Shown in pieces: positions 1 through 7,315 of a DNA stretch of 64,000 nt. The first letter of the stretch is position 1; the number at the start of each line of letters is the position of its first letter. Source of the DNA: Chthonomonas calidirosea (lineage in GTDB: Bacteria > Armatimonadota > Fimbriimonadia > Fimbriimonadales > Fimbriimonadaceae). The stretch lies in NCBI GenBank assembly GCA_945882415.1, contig CAMCWC010000003.1, positions 62,001 to 126,000 of the forward strand. The letters are read 5' to 3'. Made by a program: the position numbers and the translations under genes. The notes beneath the pieces were generated by a model. It was not told the origin of the DNA. It saw only the letters and a program-made list of their open reading frames with translations, and ran no database searches.

Positions 1-190
1 CGAGAGGGCCGCTCGTCACCGAACCTTCTGAAAGGGACTCAAGACCGCAGAGGCATCGAAGGAGCGTGCTCTTACCTGAGCCGTTGGGGCCGGTGATGAG
101 GAGCGCATCGCCAACTCCGAGCTCAAACTCAAGGTTACGGAAGAGCCAACGCGAGCCGAGTCGTTTCCCAAGGTTCTTCGCGCTAAGCAC
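1..190 (-). CDS. ABC transporter ATP-binding protein, N-terminal part (runs off the window)
   Basis: The minus strand from a GTG at 190 reads an ABC ATPase N-terminus: about 63 residues with a beta-strand start (LSAKNLGKRLG) and a Walker A motif GPNGSGKST at residues 34-42, followed by LLRCLCGLE. The signature motif and Walker B lie beyond the window edge. An in-frame TAA lies four codons upstream of GTG, so the start is well bounded. The short A-loop region and the LLRCLCGL sequence resemble CcmA-like haem-exporter ATPases, but this is only a suggestion. It is divergent from rfaE2, and both genes share a 65-nt intergenic region with one promoter each way. Confidence 0.85.
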   Translation of the reverse strand, partial: MLSAKNLGKRLGSRWLFRNLEFELGVGDALLITGPNGSGKSTLLRCLCGLESLSEGSVTSGPL

Positions 191-196
191 GTCCAG

Positions 197-202
197 AGTT
201 TA
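197..202 (-). promoter_or_regulatory. -10 element of the ABC ATPase gene
   Basis: TAAACT on the minus strand ends 6 nt before the GTG at 190. No ribosome-binding site fits between them, so the mRNA is predicted to be leaderless. No convincing -35 is visible. Confidence 0.5.
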
Positions 203-243
203 CGTCCGAAGCGCCGAGTCGTGGGACCGCTGGGGGAAGGCGA

Positions 244-249
244 TAAACT
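244..249 (+). promoter_or_regulatory. -10 element of rfaE2
   Basis: TAAACT ends 6 nt before the GTG at 256. It is the same hexamer and spacing as the divergent promoter at 197-202. A leaderless GTG start is predicted. Confidence 0.5.
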
Positions 250-255
250 AGCCGA

Positions 256-705
256 GTGGAATTGTCGGAAGCGTTGCAACTCCGGCGCGGAAAGCGCTTG
301 GTGTTTACCAATGGCGTTTTCGATATTCTCCACGCCGGTCACGTCCAGATTCTTAGCCAATGCCGTGCGCTTGGTGACCTTCTCATTGTCGGTGTGAACT
401 CGGATGACAGCGTCCGGCGGCTCGGAAAAGGGCCAGAACGCCCGATTCACAGACTGGAAGATCGGATTGCCGTGCTGGAAGGGTTGCGGGCTGTGGATGG
501 GGCGGTTGTTTTTGAAGAAGACACTCCGAGCGAGCTGATCTCGATTTTGCGACCGGAAGTCCATGTGAAGGGTGGCGACTACGTCGCCGATGATTTGCCA
601 GAGACCGCGATTGTCCGCAGCTACGGCGGCACGGTGGTCATCTTGCCTTTGTTGGAAGGAAGGTCCAGCACGCGGGCGGTGCGTGCTTTGGGGTTGGACC
701 AGTGA
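256..705 (+). CDS. rfaE2: D-glycero-beta-D-manno-heptose 1-phosphate adenylyltransferase (RfaE2/HldE C-domain)
   Basis: 149 residues, the length of a free-standing HldE adenylyltransferase domain. It would transfer AMP from ATP to heptose-1-phosphate, giving ADP-heptose for the LPS inner core. The cytidylyltransferase-like fold is shown by FTNGVFDILHAGHV at residues 17-30 with the HxGH nucleotide-binding motif at 26-29, then GVNSDDSVRRLGKGPERP and VKGGDYVADDLPE. The C-terminal EGRSSTRAV takes the place of the usual STT motif. The GTG start is fixed by the upstream -10. It fits with waaA at 49.7 kb, both pointing to an LPS-bearing outer membrane. It overlaps the next gene by GTGA. Confidence 0.9.
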   Translation: MELSEALQLRRGKRLVFTNGVFDILHAGHVQILSQCRALGDLLIVGVNSDDSVRRLGKGPERPIHRLEDRIAVLEGLRAVDGAVVFEEDTPSELISILRPEVHVKGGDYVADDLPETAIVRSYGGTVVILPLLEGRSSTRAVRALGLDQ

Positions 706-1478
706 ATGCTTTCGAGTTTGAGGCTGGGCAGCGGTGGGTTTTTGTCTTTCCGCATCCGGATGATGAGCTTGCCGTCGCCGCATTCATTCGTCGCCTTTGC
801 CTGGGCGGAGCGGAAGTTCATATCCTCTGGCTGCACCACACACCGGTCCGGAAGGCGGAATCCACCGCGGTTTGCATCGACCTTGGAGTCGAGGAAAATC
901 GGCTGCACTTTTGGCACGGGCAAGATGGTCGGCTGTGCGAGCAAATGGCAGAGGCGTTGCCCTGGCTGAACGAATTGATGGCGGAAATTGAGCCAGATCG
1001 GGTGGCGACTTGCGCGTTTGAGCAAGGGCATCTTGATCACGACGCAACCCACGTTTTGGTCCGCCGCGCCTTCGCGGGGACCGTCCTTGAGTTTCCGCTG
1101 TACTACGGCTATCACACGATCATGCAGCGGATGAACCGGTTCTCGGATCCGGCAGGGCAGACCGTTCTGACGCTCACGGCAGAGGAAATCCGGGTCAAAA
1201 AGAGCTGGGCAAAGCGGTATCCGAGTCAGACCATCTACCGAGTCCTGTGCACTTATCACCTTTGTTGCGGAGTGCTCGGACAGCCAGCCAAGTTGGCGAC
1301 GAGAGAAGTTATGCGTACGGCGACGACCCGCGACTTTTTGATTCCAAACCATTCGGGTTGGCGACGACATCGACTTGAAGTCTCGGACCGCTGGGTTCGT
1401 TGGACCTTGGCGTACCGCGAATTTGAACGTGAGTACCAGCCGTCAGTAGGTCTAACGTCAAGTCCGGCCGCAAACTGA
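702..1478 (+). CDS. PIG-L family (LmbE-like) deacetylase
   Basis: 258 residues. The N-terminal PHPDDE motif (H18, D20, D21, E22) and the later GHLDHDATH segment (about residues 108-116) supply the zinc ligands and general base of the GlcNAc-PI de-N-acetylase fold. Family members remove N-acetyl groups from sugars such as GlcNAc-containing glycolipids or bacillithiol/mycothiol precursors. The substrate cannot be told here. It starts at a GTG overlapping the rfaE2 stop (GTGA), so it is translationally coupled to a heptose-activating enzyme. A role in envelope sugar metabolism is an inference. Confidence 0.85.
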   Translation: MNAFEFEAGQRWVFVFPHPDDELAVAAFIRRLCLGGAEVHILWLHHTPVRKAESTAVCIDLGVEENRLHFWHGQDGRLCEQMAEALPWLNELMAEIEPDRVATCAFEQGHLDHDATHVLVRRAFAGTVLEFPLYYGYHTIMQRMNRFSDPAGQTVLTLTAEEIRVKKSWAKRYPSQTIYRVLCTYHLCCGVLGQPAKLATREVMRTATTRDFLIPNHSGWRRHRLEVSDRWVRWTLAYREFEREYQPSVGLTSSPAAN

Positions 1479-1485
1479 AAGCACA

Positions 1486-2151
1486 ATGCTATCGATGCAG
1501 CCCAGCGAACTTGTTAGCATTCTTCAGCGGGAGAAGAAGCGGCGCGATCAAGTCAAGAATGGTATTCGATGGGTGCTGGCGCTCACCGCGGTTAGTAGTC
1601 TGTATTTGCTTGTCCAAAGCATTCTGAAAAATCAGTTCCCCGACTGGAGCGGGCTCGGCGCGATGATTCTCTTGACCACCGGCATCGCCGCCGGCGCGAC
1701 TCCGGGGCAGCGAATGGCGGCAGAGCAAGCGAAGCAACTCGCCGACCCCCAGCTTCTTCCCGAGCTGCTTGATCTCCTCGATGCGCCAGAGGAGGATATG
1801 CAAAAACTGGTCGCGGAAGCGATTCTGGTCAGCGCGGCGGCGATGACCGCGGAAACGAGCCTCCTGCTCACGGCGACGCAGGCTTCAAATGCGGTCAAGG
1901 CGTACGAAAAATCCAAGAACCCTGAACTTAGCGCTGCCCTGATTGCCGTTGTAAAACGATTTGCAGGGAGCGATGCTATTAGCCCGCTTGAGCAGGTGGC
2001 GTTGGAGTCGGCCAAGGCTCAGAATGCAGACCTGGTCGGCAAAGAAGTTCCGGTCCGGATGGCACTGGCAGAGATCCGCATGCGAACCGCGCAAGCCACG
2101 ATCTCGCAGCGAACGGCTGACGCCCCGGCAGACCAGACGGTACGCTCCTAA
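1486..2151 (+). CDS. Conserved membrane protein of unknown function
   Basis: 221 residues, no family recognised. A charged N-terminus (about residues 12-22) is followed by two hydrophobic segments, about residues 28-46 and 56-72, and then a largely helical, Ala/Glu/Leu-rich cytoplasmic or periplasmic domain with HEAT-like alternation (DPQLLPELLDLL, EDMQKLVAEAIL). It lies 7 nt after the PIG-L gene and 3 nt before ftsY, so it is part of that operon. A second ATG three codons in (1495) is an alternative start. Confidence 0.75.
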   Translation: MLSMQPSELVSILQREKKRRDQVKNGIRWVLALTAVSSLYLLVQSILKNQFPDWSGLGAMILLTTGIAAGATPGQRMAAEQAKQLADPQLLPELLDLLDAPEEDMQKLVAEAILVSAAAMTAETSLLLTATQASNAVKAYEKSKNPELSAALIAVVKRFAGSDAISPLEQVALESAKAQNADLVGKEVPVRMALAEIRMRTAQATISQRTADAPADQTVRS

Positions 2152-2154
2152 GCA

Positions 2155-3027
2155 ATGTTCAAACGCTTAATCGATCGATTTGACCGGCTCGTTGGTCGCG
2201 GCGTCATCGATGAGGATTTGTACGAAGAGCTTGAGGAAGCCCTGCTCCAAGCCGACACAAACGTTCAGACCACGCAGGAAATTCTCGAGGAACTGCGAAA
2301 GATCGTTCGGGAAGAGAAGATCACCGATCCGGCGGATATGCGTGAGCGGCTGAAAACCGCGATCAGCAGTCGGTTTAAGCAAGACGGCCCGGCGGGATTG
2401 ACGATTAGCGACGAGTCGCCGACGGTGTTTCTGTTCGTCGGCGTGAATGGCGTAGGCAAGACCACGAGCATCGCCAAGGTAGCGAACTTGCTCCATAAGC
2501 GCGGGTTCAAAGTTCTGCTCGCAGCGGGTGACACTTTCCGCGCGGCGGCGATTGATCAGCTTGAAATTTGGGCGGATCGCATCGGCGTCCAGATCGTGCG
2601 GAGCCAACCGGGATCGGATGCTGGCGCCGTGATTTTTGATGCGATCCAAGCGGGTAAATCGCGCGGAGTTGACTTTGTGCTGGCCGATACCGCCGGGCGA
2701 CAGCACAGCAAAGCTAACCTTATGACGGAGCTTGAAAAAGTGCTTCGCGTCACGGAGAAAGCGCTGGGTCGAAAGCCAGATGAGATTCTGTTGGTGCTTG
2801 ATGCCAACACCGGCCAGAACGCGATTCGTCAGGCGGAAGAGTTCATCAAGGCGGCGGGAATCACCGGAATCATTCTTACGAAGATTGACGGCACGGCTCG
2901 CGGTGGCGCGCTGATCGGAGTATTTGACCGGTTTAAGGTCCCAATCAAACTCGTGGGCACGGGCGAGAAGGTCGACGACCTGCTCGACTTCAAGCCTGAG
3001 CGATTCGTATCCGCCCTATTCGACTAA
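2155..3027 (+). CDS. ftsY: Signal recognition particle receptor FtsY
   Basis: 290 residues: a compact FtsY without the long acidic A domain of E. coli. It has a short helical N domain (1-80) and the SRP GTPase NG domain. Visible motifs are G1 GVNGVGKTT (96-104), GDTFRAAAIDQL (125-136), G3 DTAGR (178-182), G4 TKIDGTARGG (242-251) and the closing GTGEKVDDLLDF. It docks SRP-ribosome complexes at the membrane next to SecYEG (secY is at 14.6 kb). It is the last gene of the rfaE2 operon, and its 3' end overlaps the convergent DUF4434 gene by 12 nt. Confidence 0.97.
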   Translation: MFKRLIDRFDRLVGRGVIDEDLYEELEEALLQADTNVQTTQEILEELRKIVREEKITDPADMRERLKTAISSRFKQDGPAGLTISDESPTVFLFVGVNGVGKTTSIAKVANLLHKRGFKVLLAAGDTFRAAAIDQLEIWADRIGVQIVRSQPGSDAGAVIFDAIQAGKSRGVDFVLADTAGRQHSKANLMTELEKVLRVTEKALGRKPDEILLVLDANTGQNAIRQAEEFIKAAGITGIILTKIDGTARGGALIGVFDRFKVPIKLVGTGEKVDDLLDFKPERFVSALFD

Positions 3028-3924
3028 GTCGGCGTACTCTGCGTACCGGCGGAACAAGTTGTGGGCCGCTGGGTAGCACGAGTTTGGAGACATGAAGTGC
3101 GGGAACTCGAAGGTGATGATTTTGTCAACCGTTGGGGCAGCGGCTTCGATTTTTAGCTTCAGATAGCGCCAATCGGCGGGGGGGAACTTGATGGGCATAT
3201 CTCGATCGAAGCTCTCCACATTCGACCAAATTGTCACTCCATGCTGGTCGCCCAGGGCGCGGATTCCGGCGTGAAAGGCAGGAAGCTGGTCGTAGTGAAT
3301 CTGGCCATCTTGGAAAGCGCAGATGTCAAAAGCGCCCTGAGTTTCGGCAAAAATCCGCTTCCAGTGGTCGAATGATTCGTCCAGTGACATCACGTTTCCG
3401 CCGGAGAACTGCTTGGCACCTTGAGGAAATGGCGAGATCAGCACGGGGCGATCCAACGCCGATTTGCAGTGGCCACCGATGTGGTTGAAGAGCTCGATGA
3501 TGTTGGCGTCGTTGCGGCTGGTCTCGTGGCACAGGTACCAACCGGCAAAGCTCGGGTGGTGCCCGTAGCGGGTGACGACCTCGTCAATAAACGCCTTGTT
3601 CAGATCGACCTCGTTCCACCAAGCGCCGCGCATCCAGTGGAAGCCGCTATCGAAGGTGCCGAAGAACAGCTTCAGCCGAAACTCATCGGCCAAGGTGAAG
3701 AACATTTCGGCAAGATCGTCGCTGAGCGGGAGCAAGCCCGGAACCGAATTGGCGGGAAAGATGCACTTGTTTTGATATCCGGCTCGGATGATGATGACGG
3801 TGTCCAGACCGATTTGCTGATACATCGCAAACTCGCGCTTCCACTCTCGATGGCCCCAGTTTTGGCTCGGAATGTCGTGCGTGATCTCGTCGAGAAAAGT
3901 GCCGGTGATGCGCGGAGCCGTCAT
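3016..3924 (-). CDS. DUF4434-type TIM-barrel protein, glycoside hydrolase-like
   Basis: 302 residues. The N-terminus (ITGTFLDEITHDIP, then GLDTVIIIRAGY) and the barrel motifs FAGWYLCHET and FDICAFQDG match the DUF4434 family, a TIM-barrel fold related to glycosidases. No signal peptide is apparent, so a cytoplasmic location is likely. It lies 13 nt downstream of the acyl-CoA dehydrogenase homologue on the same strand and is probably cotranscribed. Substrate is unknown. Confidence 0.7.
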   Translation of the reverse strand: MTAPRITGTFLDEITHDIPSQNWGHREWKREFAMYQQIGLDTVIIIRAGYQNKCIFPANSVPGLLPLSDDLAEMFFTLADEFRLKLFFGTFDSGFHWMRGAWWNEVDLNKAFIDEVVTRYGHHPSFAGWYLCHETSRNDANIIELFNHIGGHCKSALDRPVLISPFPQGAKQFSGGNVMSLDESFDHWKRIFAETQGAFDICAFQDGQIHYDQLPAFHAGIRALGDQHGVTIWSNVESFDRDMPIKFPPADWRYLKLKIEAAAPTVDKIITFEFPHFMSPNSCYPAAHNLFRRYAEYADLVE

Positions 3925-3937
3925 TTGCCCGAATACG

Positions 3938-4990
3938 TTACCGGGTTAGTCGGCGGATGCTGGCGTCGCGGATCGCGGAGGTTTGCGCGCTGACGGTGAA
4001 AACGAGTGCTTCCCGCAGAATTCGTTGGGCGGGATGGGTAAGAACATTTGCGGCGCCCGCGCTTGCGGTGACGCCCGCCCATGCGCATCGCTGCATGACG
4101 TCAATCGCCCAAGCTCGGGCTTCGAGGCGGGTATCGGTGGTTTCTTCCGCCGAATCTGAACTCAGAACGGTTAGGTTCTCGCGGCAGCGATCCCACTCTT
4201 GGTTGAGCTGGTCGTAGGATTCTCGAAGCTGATCGGAACCTTTGTTTTCGACAACTTGCTGAACCACGTCCAGACCCGCGCGGGCGTTTCCGATCGCGAA
4301 GTGTCCTTGCAACGCGACATTGATCATGTCGTTTCGCTGAATCCAGCCGGACGGCTTAACGAATGCCACCTTGTCCCACGTGACCAGGAAGCGATTGAGG
4401 TCGGCCGTTACGGTTCGGGCAGTTTCCATCGCGGCGAGCCGCATTGGGTTGGAAAGTCGAATGCCGGTTTGGTCACGGAGCGGAACAAGGGCAAAGGCGG
4501 CTTCACCGCTGGCGGTGGTAGCGCCGACGAGGAACTGCGGATAAAAGCCTTGGCCGGTGACCCAGGGCACGTGGCCATCGAGGACGAACCCCTCGTCAAC
4601 GCGCTCGGCGGTGACCATCGGTGGTCCAGGACGGCGGAGCTGGCTAAATCCGATCCCAACGAGCCGCTGTCCGTTACGGGTGCCGGGCAGGATTTCTGCC
4701 TTGAGGTCGGCATTGTCGCTGCCGTTGAGCATGGAAACGGCGCTTTGGTGTTGGGTTTGGAGGAAGGCGAAGACTCCGCTGGTTCGGGCGCAAGCCTGCT
4801 GAAATTCACGAAAATCGGGTTCGGAAAGCGGCTCTCCGCCGTATTCCTCAGGGCACTTGAGGCCCAGAAGGTTGGCTTCGCCCATCTCTCCGAGTACATC
4901 GGCCACGGCGTCGCTGCTCTGGTCCAATTCCGCCGCGCGAGGAGCGACCCGGGTCGCAAGGAAGTCAAGCGCGGTTTGAAGTTGGGACAT
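3938..4990 (-). CDS. Acyl-CoA dehydrogenase family protein
   Basis: 350 residues, slightly short for the family (380-400). It has the helical N-domain (ECPEEYGGEPLS-like segment LKCPEEYGGEPL), the beta-domain (GIGFSQLRRPGPPMVTAERVDEGFVLDGHVPWVTG) and a C-terminal four-helix bundle ending in the usual HPAQRILREALVF segment. Family members are FAD enzymes that desaturate acyl-CoA thioesters. I could not identify the catalytic glutamate confidently, so an alternative oxidoreductase or flavin monooxygenase-like role is possible. The ATG start is preceded by a -10 at the leaderless distance. Confidence 0.8.
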   Translation of the reverse strand: MSQLQTALDFLATRVAPRAAELDQSSDAVADVLGEMGEANLLGLKCPEEYGGEPLSEPDFREFQQACARTSGVFAFLQTQHQSAVSMLNGSDNADLKAEILPGTRNGQRLVGIGFSQLRRPGPPMVTAERVDEGFVLDGHVPWVTGQGFYPQFLVGATTASGEAAFALVPLRDQTGIRLSNPMRLAAMETARTVTADLNRFLVTWDKVAFVKPSGWIQRNDMINVALQGHFAIGNARAGLDVVQQVVENKGSDQLRESYDQLNQEWDRCRENLTVLSSDSAEETTDTRLEARAWAIDVMQRCAWAGVTASAGAANVLTHPAQRILREALVFTVSAQTSAIRDASIRRLTR

Positions 4991-4996
4991 CGTTTG

Positions 4997-5002
4997 ATTC
5001 TA
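4997..5002 (-). promoter_or_regulatory. -10 element of the acyl-CoA dehydrogenase gene
   Basis: TAGAAT on the minus strand ends 6 nt before ATG 4990. There is no Shine-Dalgarno match between them. Confidence 0.5.
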
Positions 5003-5058
5003 CGGAAGTTGGACCCAAAAACTCGAAATGCCCAACGACGCCTTAACAGAATCGTGGG

Positions 5059-5064
5059 CATAAT
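5059..5064 (+). promoter_or_regulatory. -10 element of pyk
   Basis: CATAAT ends 9 nt before ATG 5074. The expected transcription start is within about 3 nt of the ATG. The region between 4990 and 5074 thus carries two back-to-back promoters. Confidence 0.45.
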
Positions 5065-5073
5065 TCTTGTGAC

Positions 5074-6522
5074 ATGCGACGCCGGACGAAGATTGTTTGC
5101 ACCTTGGGTCCGGCGGTGGACTCGCGAGAAAAGATACAGCAGCTCATCAATGCGGGAATGAACCTGGCGAGGCTGAACTGCTCCCACGGCGACTGGGAAA
5201 CGAAGGCGCGTTGGATCGAGTGGATTCGCGAACTGAGCCCGAAGCACGCGCCGGTCGGGATTCTTGCCGACTTACAGGGACCGAAGTTCCGAATTGGAAT
5301 GTTGCCTGAGGCGGGGCTCGTCCTTCGCGCAGGTGACCACATCACAGTCGGTCATAGTTGCCAGATTCCGATTAACCAGAACGAAATTTTGGATGCGATG
5401 GCGGCAGGAGATCGGCTGTTGCTTGGCGACGGCGAAATTGAGTTCAAACTGCTTTCTGGCAAAGACGGCGTTTTTGAGGCGAAGGTCATCAGCGGCGGCG
5501 TTCTCAAGAGTCGCAAGGGCGTAACGCTGGTAGGCAAGGCGTTCGCGGTTCCGGCAATGACGGATCAGGATCGCGCTGACGTCGAGCGTGCCATCGAGCT
5601 TAACTGCGACTTCATCGCCCTCAGCTACGTGAAGCACTCCGAAGACATCACGATGCTGCGAGACCTGATCGCGCTGAAAGATAAGTCAATCGGGATTTGC
5701 GCGAAGATCGAGACACCGGAGGCGATAAAGGATTTGATTGATATCGTGGAAGCGGTCGACCTGGTGATGGTCGCGCGCGGCGATATGGGCTTGCAGATGG
5801 ATCTGGAAGACGTTCCGCTGCATCAGAAGAAGATCATCGAAGCATCGAACCAGCGGGGGATTCCGGTCATCACGGCGACCCAGATGTTGGAGAGTATGAT
5901 TCAGAACCCTCGCCCAACCCGAGCCGAGGCGACGGATGTGTTTAACGCGATCCTCGATGGAACCGACGCGGTGATGCTCAGCGGCGAAACGGCGGCGGGT
6001 GCCTATCCAATCGACTGCGTAAAGACAATGTCCCGAATCTGTGAGGCGGCGGAGGCTGTCTTCGACCGGGGACGCATCGAGCGGGACTTTAAAGAGCGCG
6101 CCCGGGGGCACATGCCGGCGACGGATGCCATCGCTCACGCGGTGAGCGATTTGGCCCGACTTCTAAAGCCCAGCGCCATCTTGTGCAACTCAACCAGTGG
6201 CCAGACGCCGAGATTGGTAAGTAAATTCCGACCTCGCATGCCGATTCTTTGCGCAACGCGATCCGAACGAACCCAGAGAAAGCTGTCGGTCGTTTGGGGT
6301 GTGGAGGCGTACTACATTCAGTCTGAGCCGACGATGGATGAGACCTTGATGACGGTGCTGGAGACTTTTCGCTTAAAGAAGCGAATCAAGGACGGTGATC
6401 TGGTCGTCATGACGGCAGGAGTACCGATGGGAACGCCCGGAAACACGAACCTTATTCAACTTCACCGGGTTGGCTCGGAGCGAGTGAGCACCGAAAACAT
6501 CGTGCCCGAAGGGGGCAAGTAG
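5074..6522 (+). CDS. pyk: Pyruvate kinase
   Basis: 482 residues, full length. It converts phosphoenolpyruvate and ADP to pyruvate and ATP, the last step of glycolysis. Family motifs in order: RTKIVCTLGPA at the N-terminus, ARLNCSHGD (usually ARMNFSHG), ADLQGPKFRIG, the catalytic-lysine segment AKIETPEAI, VMVARGDMG, ITATQMLESM and LSGETAAGAYP. The C-terminal regulatory domain (SAILCNSTSGQTPRLVSKFRP) is present. It starts with ATG right behind a -10 element. Downstream the 80-residue gene follows without a terminator. Confidence 0.97.
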   Translation: MRRRTKIVCTLGPAVDSREKIQQLINAGMNLARLNCSHGDWETKARWIEWIRELSPKHAPVGILADLQGPKFRIGMLPEAGLVLRAGDHITVGHSCQIPINQNEILDAMAAGDRLLLGDGEIEFKLLSGKDGVFEAKVISGGVLKSRKGVTLVGKAFAVPAMTDQDRADVERAIELNCDFIALSYVKHSEDITMLRDLIALKDKSIGICAKIETPEAIKDLIDIVEAVDLVMVARGDMGLQMDLEDVPLHQKKIIEASNQRGIPVITATQMLESMIQNPRPTRAEATDVFNAILDGTDAVMLSGETAAGAYPIDCVKTMSRICEAAEAVFDRGRIERDFKERARGHMPATDAIAHAVSDLARLLKPSAILCNSTSGQTPRLVSKFRPRMPILCATRSERTQRKLSVVWGVEAYYIQSEPTMDETLMTVLETFRLKKRIKDGDLVVMTAGVPMGTPGNTNLIQLHRVGSERVSTENIVPEGGK

Positions 6523-6556
6523 TCTGAAAAAGTCAAAGCGATGGATCGGGCCGGTC

Positions 6557-6799
6557 TTGGTGATTGCGGTGGGTGTTGCGCTCGGAATGTACAAGAGTGA
6601 ACCAAGCTGGCGGATCTTTCGGGCCGAGAAAGTGAAGGCTGACGAACGCCTTGTCAACATGAAGTCGAAGCAGTCGGAGAACATTCGCACGCTGCAGCTC
6701 GAAGCGCGGTACGACAGCGCGATTGGTCGCGAAGAGCGCGCCCGTGAGCGGGGCTGGATCGACGAAAAAGCGGGCGAGGTTCGTCTCCAACTCCCATGA
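6557..6799 (+). CDS. Small membrane-anchored protein of unknown function
   Basis: 80 residues from a TTG at 6557. One hydrophobic stretch at the N-terminus (VIAVGVALGM) is followed by a charged, probably helical region (RAEKVKADERLVN, RTLQLEARYDSA). The frame has no ATG before residue 11. A CTG at 6524, two bases after the pyk stop, would add MKKSKRWIGPV and give a more convincing basic-then-hydrophobic anchor, so the true start may be that rare codon. It overlaps the next gene by ATGA. Size and topology resemble FtsL/FtsB-like septum proteins, but nothing specific supports that. Confidence 0.55.
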   Translation: MVIAVGVALGMYKSEPSWRIFRAEKVKADERLVNMKSKQSENIRTLQLEARYDSAIGREERARERGWIDEKAGEVRLQLP

Positions 6800-7305
6800 T
6801 CCTGTTGGCCCTTGGCCTGAGCGCGCCGCCAAGCCTCAGCTTTATCCGGACGACCGAGTACATCAACACCCGGATTGATCTGAACATCAAGTTCGTTGAT
6901 CGCGTCGAGTTGCGATTTGGCGGCAGAGAGGGGACCGAGGTTGATTTGCACCCGGTCAAGACCGTGATCGATGAGTCCTCGGTTCCGGCGAGCCCGAACC
7001 TTGAGCCAGAGAAGTTTAAGTTCGATTTCTCCAAGCCTTTCCCCGAAAAGGAAGTCAGCGCCGGAGACCCGGTTTCTTGGCTGAGCCTTTGGGCACTGGC
7101 TCAGATCCTGCAAAAGACCGAAGCCAAGCGCGAGTTTGTTTGGAAGAGTCCCGAGCCATTCAAGTTGTCGGGCAAGGGGAAGTGGGGGGATAAGGCCGAG
7201 TTGGTCCGGTTTGAGCTCACGAGCCCGAAGGAGCGCGTTCCGGGCGGGGAAGAGTACGGCGAGGTTACGGTGACCTTCGTTCCGAATCCGCCAACGTTGC
7301 GTTAA
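6796..7305 (+). CDS. Secreted or membrane-anchored protein of unknown function
   Basis: 169 residues. A very short hydrophobic N-terminus (ILLALGLSAPPSLSF) could act as a signal peptide. The rest is soluble and rich in Lys, Glu and Pro, with beta-type patterns (DRVELRFGGREGTEVDLHPVKTV). No family is recognised. It overlaps the preceding small membrane gene by 4 nt, so the two probably act together. comM begins 10 nt downstream from its own promoter. Confidence 0.6.
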   Translation: MILLALGLSAPPSLSFIRTTEYINTRIDLNIKFVDRVELRFGGREGTEVDLHPVKTVIDESSVPASPNLEPEKFKFDFSKPFPEKEVSAGDPVSWLSLWALAQILQKTEAKREFVWKSPEPFKLSGKGKWGDKAELVRFELTSPKERVPGGEEYGEVTVTFVPNPPTLR

Positions 7306-7308
7306 ACT
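7303..7308 (+). promoter_or_regulatory. -10 element of comM
   Basis: TAAACT ends 7 nt before ATG 7316. It overlaps the stop codon of the preceding gene. Its context GCGTTAAACT closely resembles GCGATAAACT at rfaE2. Confidence 0.5.
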
Positions 7309-7315
7309 TCGCGCA

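Noticed and set aside
702-969. ATG 706 frame of 87 codons inside the PIG-L gene
   Set aside because: The GTG 702 frame gives the HPDDE motif and a full-length family protein; the ATG frame is a shadow.
4199-5161. 320-codon plus-strand frame over the acyl-CoA dehydrogenase gene
   Set aside because: Antisense to a protein with clear family segments, and it runs across the pyk promoter.
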